36,760 bases of DNA from an uncultured Bacteroidales bacterium (GTDB taxonomy: Bacteria > Bacteroidota > Bacteroidia > Bacteroidales > Muribaculaceae). The translations under genes and the position numbers were made by a program. This document shows positions 32,472 to 36,760 of this stretch, in pieces. The stretch lies in NCBI GenBank assembly GCA_902768435.1, contig CACXLJ010000020.1:1-36760 (forward strand), written 5' to 3'. The notes below the pieces were generated by a model, which did no database searches, had not been told where the DNA came from, and saw only the letters and a list, made by a program, of their open reading frames with translations. Numbering within the stretch: position 1 is the stretch's first letter; the number at the start of each line of letters is the position of its first letter.

Positions 32472-32978
32472 TTACAGGCCGAGTTTGGCTTTGACGAGGG
32501 GGGTGACATCGATAGCGTCGGGCCCCATGTAGGGCACTGGGGTGGCGGAGATGTCGAGAATGTAGGTGAAACCACCTTCGGCACCCACTGCCTTGATGGC
32601 CTGGTTGATTCTCTCGAGAATTGGCGCATTGAGTTCCTTCTCCTTGGCTGCAATGTCGGCATCGGCCTTGTTGAGGAAGTTCTGGATTTTGTGGTCGCTC
32701 TCCTGAATTTCCTGCATGCGGCGCTCCTTGATGGTGGCAGGTGTGGCGGCATCGGCCGCCAGGGCCTGATAGTCGGCAAACTTCTTGTTAAACTCGTCTT
32801 GCACGGTGTTGTACTCGGTTTGGTATTGTTGCGAGAATGCCCGCAGTTCGTTTTGCGCTTGAGTTTTCTCGGGCATGGCATTATAGATGGCCTTCACATC
32901 GACATGAGCAATCTTGGCGGTTTGAGCCATGAGGCACAGTGGTGCAGCAGCGAGAAGGGTGACCAAAATCTTTTTCAT
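32472..32978 (-). CDS. OmpH/Skp-family periplasmic chaperone (3)
   Basis: A 168-residue Skp-like protein: signal peptide (MKKILVTLLAAAPLCLMAQ), KIAHVDVKAIYNAMPEK, a helical hairpin (about 45-120; YQTEYNTVQDEFNKKFADYQ) and C-terminal VKAKLGL. It lies on the minus strand, so it is convergent with copies 1 and 2. It probably shares a transcript with the secreted protein upstream (33020-33598); 41 bases separate them. Confidence 0.85.
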   Translation of the reverse strand: MKKILVTLLAAAPLCLMAQTAKIAHVDVKAIYNAMPEKTQAQNELRAFSQQYQTEYNTVQDEFNKKFADYQALAADAATPATIKERRMQEIQESDHKIQNFLNKADADIAAKEKELNAPILERINQAIKAVGAEGGFTYILDISATPVPYMGPDAIDVTPLVKAKLGL

Positions 32979-33019
32979 AGGATATGTATGTTGTTAGATG
33001 TTTGTTTTAAAATTTAGTT

Positions 33020-33598
33020 TTAGATGAGTGAATTGCCCAAAATCACCTGCTTGAAGATTTCTTGCAAGTGCTTGAAGTTGTAGAGCCGGTCATTGACATC
33101 GGTGGGCCATTCATCGCTCGTCTTGGCGGGAATGGTCTGGAAGAGTTTGCCCTTGTCGAAGTAATAGCGGACCGATTGCTTCTGGCCTGTCACATCGTCG
33201 TCGAAGGTGATGAGAGCAAACAGCGGTTCACCGGTTTCGGGGTCGTAGAGGTATTCGCAGTAGTACTCGTGCCCGCCAATGTTGAAGCTCTGTGTCACGA
33301 ATTTCAGGTCGCTTTGCCAGTTGATGCTACCGTCTTCGCGATGGTCTTCTTCGCTGAAGTCGAGACAGGTGAAGTAGAAGGTGATGTGCTCCTTGTGTGG
33401 GCCGCTGCCAGGATACATCTGATTGATGTCGATGGTCATCTGGTTGGTCATCATGGGCTCTTCCTGGGCCATGGCAATATGCTCGTGCACATCATTGTAG
33501 ATGGCGCGTATGCGCTCAATTTGCTTGCTGTTGCCTGCGGCAAAAGCCATAGCAAAGCACCATGTGAGCAGCAATGTGAATGAGAATAATCGTTTCAT
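33020..33598 (-). CDS. secreted hypothetical protein
   Basis: A 192-residue protein I do not recognise. It has a signal peptide (MKRLFSFTLLLTWCFAMAFAAG), then KQIERIRAIYNDVHEHIAMA, a section with many strands (THITFYFTCLDFSEEDH-like, EYYCEYLYDPETGEPLFALITFDD) and a helical end (DRLYNFKHLQEIFKQVILG). ATG 33598 is chosen because a full promoter ends 27 bases upstream of it. Function unknown; co-location with skp-3 suggests periplasmic work. Confidence 0.7.
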   Translation of the reverse strand: MKRLFSFTLLLTWCFAMAFAAGNSKQIERIRAIYNDVHEHIAMAQEEPMMTNQMTIDINQMYPGSGPHKEHITFYFTCLDFSEEDHREDGSINWQSDLKFVTQSFNIGGHEYYCEYLYDPETGEPLFALITFDDDVTGQKQSVRYYFDKGKLFQTIPAKTSDEWPTDVNDRLYNFKHLQEIFKQVILGNSLI

Positions 33599-33624
33599 AA
33601 TGAGTAATTCTTTAGTAATGATTA

Positions 33625-33655
33625 CAAAGATATGAAATAAAATTGTTGAATGCAA
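33625..33655 (-). promoter_or_regulatory. promoter of 33020-33598 and skp-3
   Basis: On the minus strand TTG (33655-33653), 20 bases, then TATCTTTG (33632-33625), a good Bacteroidota match. The start would lie near 33618, about 20 bases before the ATG. Confidence 0.75.
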
Positions 33656-33694
33656 GAGTGGTGAATCGAAGTGGCTGTTTTTTTGAGGAAACTG

Positions 33695-33807
33695 ACTACT
33701 AAAAAAGGAAAAAGTCCGGCTCTCACGAGTGGGACTTTCAAATTTTATGAATAGAATCTGTATAGAAAAGTGCAATCAATTTCAGTTGCTGAAAATCGTG
33801 ATTTCAG
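33695..33807 (-). ncRNA. candidate small RNA
   Basis: On the minus strand a TACCTTTG box (33820-33813) precedes a hairpin, TGCTGAAA/TTTCAGCA (33809-33787), an AT-rich middle, and a second hairpin, AAAGTCC/GGACTTT (33738-33711) with inner CTC/GAG, followed by TTCCTTTTTT. This is promoter, two stems and terminator in about 110 bases. The downstream protein gene has its own full promoter after this terminator, so the unit is not simply its leader. No open frame of note lies inside. Confidence 0.45.
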
Positions 33808-33812
33808 CATTG

Positions 33813-33820
33813 CAAAGGTA
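33813..33820 (-). promoter_or_regulatory. -7 box of the candidate small RNA
   Basis: The minus strand reads TACCTTTG, with TTTC (33843-33840) about 19 bases upstream as a weak -33 box. Confidence 0.5.
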
Positions 33821-33948
33821 AGACGAAAAATTGATTTACGAAAAATTTCCGTAATTTTTTAAGTGAAAAAATGTTTAATTCTGGAGGAATTTCTAATTTT
33901 GCACAAAAATAGAGACAAAAGTACGATTTCAGGGAGTAATTACCTGCT

Positions 33949-33956
33949 TATTTTTG
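33949..33956 (+). promoter_or_regulatory. -7 box before the GxxExxY gene
   Basis: TATTTTTG, with TTTC (33927-33930) 18 bases upstream. A second TAATTTTG lies at 33894-33901. Either could drive the GxxExxY gene; the transcript would include the left inverted repeat. Confidence 0.45.
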
Positions 33957-33982
33957 CAACACAATAATTACCGCGGAATGAT

Positions 33983-34006
33983 AAACTACGGATTAATCTG
34001 ATTAAT
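33983..34006. repeat. left inverted repeat framing the GxxExxY gene
   Basis: A 24-base sequence beginning AAACTACGGATTA and ending CTGATTAAT. It matches the reverse complement of 34405-34428 with one mismatch (position 14). It continues into a third related unit (ACGGATTATA, 34007-34016). The units CGGATTAAT and CTGATTAAT are 9-bp tandem variants. Confidence 0.9.
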
Positions 34007-34017
34007 ACGGATTATAT

Positions 34018-34425
34018 ATGTCAAAGTTTTTATTTGAAAAAGAAACATACAATATAAGAGGTTGCTTGATAAATGTGCACAAAGAACTGGGATGCGGTTT
34101 TTTGGAGATAGTTTATCAAGATGCTTTTGAACTGGAACTTAAAGAAGCCGGTATTCCCTATAAAAGAGAACAAAGAATACAAATTCTTTATAAAGGAAAG
34201 CCTCTCAATTCGGAATATATAGCCGACTTCATTTGCTATGATAAAATCATAGTTGAATTAAAGGCAGTTTCTGAACTGACTGATGTTCATTTTGCACAAG
34301 TACTCAATTATTTGACTGCAACAAATTTAGATTTAGGGCTACTTGTAAATTTTGGCGAAAAGTCTCTTCATGTTGAGAGGATATTCAACTATCGAAAAAA
34401 TCAGATTAATCAGAATAATCCGTAG
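34018..34425 (+). CDS. GxxExxY protein (PDDEXK-like)
   Basis: A 135-residue protein of the GxxExxY family. The naming motif is GFLEIVY (about 28-34) within NVHKELGCGFLEIVYQDAF. A PDDEXK-like core follows: EYIADFICYDKIIVELKAV (Asp in ADF, then VELKA) and a C-terminal HFAQVLNYLTATN...GLLVNFG. The fold suggests a nuclease-related protein, but no activity is established to my knowledge. The coding region is much more AT-rich than its neighbours. Inverted repeats of 24 bp frame it, and the right one overlaps the stop codon. This supports arrival as a unit. Confidence 0.92.
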   Translation: MSKFLFEKETYNIRGCLINVHKELGCGFLEIVYQDAFELELKEAGIPYKREQRIQILYKGKPLNSEYIADFICYDKIIVELKAVSELTDVHFAQVLNYLTATNLDLGLLVNFGEKSLHVERIFNYRKNQINQNNP

Positions 34426-34428
34426 TTT
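34405..34428. repeat. right inverted repeat framing the GxxExxY gene
   Basis: Reads ATTAATCAGAATAATC then CGTAGTTT, the reverse complement of 33983-34006 with one mismatch. It overlaps the last seven codons, including the stop. AATCAG precedes it in the same 9-bp phase, and AATCAGCGTAATTAGTGG follows at 34433 as a more diverged relative. Confidence 0.9.
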
Positions 34429-34473
34429 TTAATAATCAGCGTAATTAGTGGTATATTTATATTCGTAGTTAAT

Positions 34474-35694
34474 ATGAGAAACCAAGGAATGTTGAAATAT
34501 GTGATGATGGTGGGGGTGATGTGCATGGCTTGGGCTGTGGGCAGCGCCACGCCTCCCGCTGGCACTGAGCCTGCGGACACACCCATCGAAACAAAAGTGA
34601 GTCTTATCACCATCTACCCCGGCAGCGAGGTGTATGAACTCTATGGTCATACCGAACTGCGTGTGCGCAATGGCGACAGCGACATGTTCTATAACTACGG
34701 GCTGTTTGATTTCTTCGTCCCGGGTTTCGCCATGCACTTCATTGCGGGGCAGACCGACTATCTGTGCGGTGCCATCCCGCCTGATCTTGCACTGTCGGGT
34801 TACGCAGGCCGCAAGGTGGTGGAGCAGGAACTGGCGCTCACACCCAAGGAGGCGGCCTATATACGCGACTATCTGCGCAACAACGCACTCCCCGAGAATT
34901 CAACCTATCGCTATAAGTTCTTGAGCAACAACTGCGCCACGCGTCCGCGTGACATTATTGAAAAAGCGCTTGGAGACCGCCTGCACTACACAGGCAGCGC
35001 GAGCCACTGCACCTTTCGCGACATGATGCGCGCCTATAACGCCAACTACGCCTGGGATGAGTTCGGCATTGACCTGGCGCTGGGCAGCGGCATCGACACG
35101 GTGGTCACACTGCGTCAGGAGATGTTCTCGCCCATGAAACTCATGCAGCACATGACAGGTGCCACGTTAGATCGCGATGGCGTGAAAGTGCCGCTGGTGA
35201 GTGCCACTCGTATACTCATCGATGGCGACGACAAGGGACTGGTCAAGGAGCCAACACCCTTCATCCTTTCTCCACTGTTCTTTGCCCTGCTGTTGCTGGT
35301 TATCACGCTGCTCATCACCCGTTATGATGTGCGCCGAGGCAAAGCATCGCGCTGGTACGATGTGCTGTTTTACACCCTCTATGGCTTGTGGGGCATAGTG
35401 CTCTTCTTCCTCATTTTCATCTCTACTCACGAGGCCACCTCGCCCAACTTCAATGGCCTGTGGCTGCATCCGTTCTACTTGCTCATACCGCTGCTCATGT
35501 GGTTCAAGCGTTGTCGCAAGTTTGTGCACGCAGTGCATCGCACCATAGTGCTGGTGCTCATTTTTACCCTGCTGGCGTGGCCATTGCTGCCACAGGTGGC
35601 TAATGTGGCCTTCTTCCCCCTCATGGTTGCCCCGCTGGTGCGCTCGATTGGCAATTTGCTCGTGGCCCGCAAACAAGCGCGCCGCGGCAAGTAA
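34474..35694 (+). CDS. DUF4105 (Lnb N-terminal-type) membrane protein
   Basis: A 406-residue protein: signal peptide (GVMCMAWAVGSA), a periplasmic DUF4105 domain (about 35-260) with SLITIYPGSEVYELYGHTEL, YNYGLFDF, NSTYRYKFLSNNCATRPRDI (the NC pair is a likely active-site Cys), and a C-terminal half with about four transmembrane helices (about 265-390; PLFFALLLLVITLLI, LWGIVLFFLIFIS, FYLLIPLLMWF, IVLVLIFTLLAWPLL). DUF4105 is related to NlpC/P60-like papain folds; the substrate is not known. ATG 34489 is an alternative start. The codon style returns to that of the surrounding genome. Confidence 0.85.
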   Translation: MRNQGMLKYVMMVGVMCMAWAVGSATPPAGTEPADTPIETKVSLITIYPGSEVYELYGHTELRVRNGDSDMFYNYGLFDFFVPGFAMHFIAGQTDYLCGAIPPDLALSGYAGRKVVEQELALTPKEAAYIRDYLRNNALPENSTYRYKFLSNNCATRPRDIIEKALGDRLHYTGSASHCTFRDMMRAYNANYAWDEFGIDLALGSGIDTVVTLRQEMFSPMKLMQHMTGATLDRDGVKVPLVSATRILIDGDDKGLVKEPTPFILSPLFFALLLLVITLLITRYDVRRGKASRWYDVLFYTLYGLWGIVLFFLIFISTHEATSPNFNGLWLHPFYLLIPLLMWFKRCRKFVHAVHRTIVLVLIFTLLAWPLLPQVANVAFFPLMVAPLVRSIGNLLVARKQARRGK

Positions 35695-35735
35695 AAAGTT
35701 CAAAGGAGTTTCGCCGTTTTGAGAGAGGCTTTATC

Positions 35736-36131
35736 ATGAAAATAATGGATTATAGTTTTTATCTCATCTCAATTATTTTCGATAGGGGTCAATATCCCAC
35801 CCTGTTCGGTGGGGCTGCGGGTTTTAGTTACTATCTGTCAATAGATACTTATGCTTTGCTTCGTGAAGTGCCAAATTCAACACTCAGGGCTATCACCGAC
35901 CACTACATTTTAGCTTTTACTTTTCTATTTCTTTCTTATTTTGCCTTGTTCTGGTTTTATTATAAACGAAACAATCGATATAAAGCAATTTTTGAGCATT
36001 ATTCACAAAAAAGAGCACAGTATAAATTCAGGTGGCTCAAAGAAATGTTTCATTTTTTGATTTTGTCAGTGGTTTTATTATTGCCTTTAGGAATTATAGT
36101 CTTGATAAAACATTATGGTTTAAACTGGTGA
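35736..36131 (+). CDS. small hypothetical membrane protein
   Basis: A 131-residue protein I do not recognise. Hydrophobic segments lie at about 55-75 (ILAFTFLFLSYFALFWFYY) and 105-125 (FLILSVVLLLPLGIIVLI), separated by a basic stretch (KRNNRYKAIFEHYSQKRAQYK). It is AT-rich compared with DUF4105 and secA, which may point to recent arrival. ATG 35745 would be an alternative start. Confidence 0.55.
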   Translation: MKIMDYSFYLISIIFDRGQYPTLFGGAAGFSYYLSIDTYALLREVPNSTLRAITDHYILAFTFLFLSYFALFWFYYKRNNRYKAIFEHYSQKRAQYKFRWLKEMFHFLILSVVLLLPLGIIVLIKHYGLNW

Positions 36132-36210
36132 ACTATGTTGAAAAAGGGAGGAAAAAGGGCGTGAAGACACATTATATTAAAAAATGCGACGAAAAGTCAG
36201 AAGTTTTTCG

Positions 36211-36218
36211 TAATTTTG
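36211..36218 (+). promoter_or_regulatory. -7 box of secA
   Basis: TAATTTTG, about 90 bases before the secA ATG; a clear -33 box is not seen. The start would be near 36225. Confidence 0.5.
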
Positions 36219-36307
36219 CAAATTCTTGTGTCAGTCGTCATGATTGGCACTAAGTTTGCGAGAAAAGATACTATTGTGTCAGAAAGAAATAAAAAAATAA
36301 CATATAT

Positions 36308-36760
36308 ATGGGATTAAATGACTTTTTGAAATCAATATTCGGCAACAAGAGTGAGCGCGATGTGAAGAAGATGCGCCCTGTGCTGAACAAGATTAAAGAA
36401 ATCTATCCGTCGATTGAGCAAATGTCGAACGACGAACTGCGTGCCCGCAGCGCCGCAATTCGCCAGGACATCGCCGACTATGTGCAGCCTCAGCGCGACG
36501 AGATAGCAAAACTCAAGGCCGAAATCGAGACCATCGACTATGAGGAGCGTGAGCCCCTGTGGGAGAAGGTGGACAAAATCGACAAGGAAATTCTCGAACG
36601 CATCGAAGAGAAACTCAACGAGGTGCTGCCCGAGGTGTTTGCCATTGTGAAGGATACCGCCCGCCGCTTTGCCCAAAACGAGGAGATTGAGGTGACCGCC
36701 AACGACTTTGACCGCGACCTTGCCGCTCAGGGCAAGGACTTTTTGGAAATCAATGGTGAC
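36308..36760 (+). CDS. secA: preprotein translocase ATPase SecA, N-terminal part (runs off window)
   Basis: The first 151 residues of SecA: MGLNDFLKSIFGNKSERDVKKM, then NKIKEIYPSIEQMSNDELRARSA and the charged helical region (about 55-100; RDEIAKLKAEIETIDYEEREP), an insert often seen in Bacteroidota SecA. The Walker motifs lie beyond the end of the window. SecA drives export through SecYEG, needed for nearly all the signal-peptide proteins listed here. Confidence 0.92.
   Translation, partial: MGLNDFLKSIFGNKSERDVKKMRPVLNKIKEIYPSIEQMSNDELRARSAAIRQDIADYVQPQRDEIAKLKAEIETIDYEEREPLWEKVDKIDKEILERIEEKLNEVLPEVFAIVKDTARRFAQNEEIEVTANDFDRDLAAQGKDFLEINGD

Noticed and set aside
33599..33775. Upstream extension of the secreted protein at 33020-33598
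   Set aside because: The frame continues to 33775, but a consensus promoter at 33625-33655 and a signal peptide starting at 33598 place the start at 33598.
34018..34425. GxxExxY gene as part of a toxin-antitoxin or defence island
   Set aside because: No partner gene of that type is beside it; only the repeats frame it.

Overview
The window comes from a member of the Bacteroidales (phylum Bacteroidota), probably a gut or rumen lineage near Muribaculaceae or Prevotellaceae. The family call is a guess; the order is well supported. Many genes follow TTTG / TAnnTTTG promoter boxes, there are parts of a type IX secretion system (T9SS: a PorE-like lipoprotein and PorG), KorAB is of the fused gamma-alpha type, cydAB is preceded by a DUF4492 gene, and the block PorG-UppS-BamA-Skp-Skp is typical of the order. 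I see no phage, integrase, IS element or CRISPR array.

Layout. Bases 1-372 hold the 3' part of a 5S rRNA gene with its terminator, a second, internally eroded 5S-like copy with its own terminator, and an array of 9-bp tandem repeats. Bases 533-4635 (+) hold the PorE-like protein, riboflavin synthase, a YfcE-like phosphoesterase and a SPOR lipoprotein. Bases 4814-7694 (-) hold korA-korB. Bases 8014-17780 hold three large secreted proteins. Two of them (8014-9159 and 11568-17780) end in nearly the same sorting-domain-like module. The third is a leucine-rich-repeat protein ending in a dockerin. The 2070-residue protein lies behind a strong promoter and a clear cobalamin riboswitch, and carries a DUF4465 domain just before its C-terminal module.

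Bases 17950-23421 hold a thioesterase, tRNA-Asp, the operon DUF4492-cydA-cydB-esterase, and prmC. Bases 23532-31590 (+) hold ribD, then a DUF6242 lipoprotein, porG, uppS, bamA and two skp/ompH genes, which together serve envelope assembly. Bases 31715-33598 hold a lipocalin-sized secreted protein, an 8-bp tandem array, a third skp paralog on the other strand and a secreted hypothetical protein. Bases 33695-34428 hold a candidate small RNA and a GxxExxY gene framed by 24-bp inverted repeats. The end of the window has a DUF4105 membrane protein, a small AT-rich membrane protein and the start of secA.

The most interesting points are: (1) the B12-riboswitch-controlled giant surface protein with a DUF4465 module, which may be a secreted cobalamin-capture protein; (2) the IR-framed GxxExxY unit; (3) the candidate small RNA at 33695-33807; (4) three short-period arrays with 8-9 bp units; and (5) the eroded 5S copy. 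All function calls come from reading the sequence; no database search was run.
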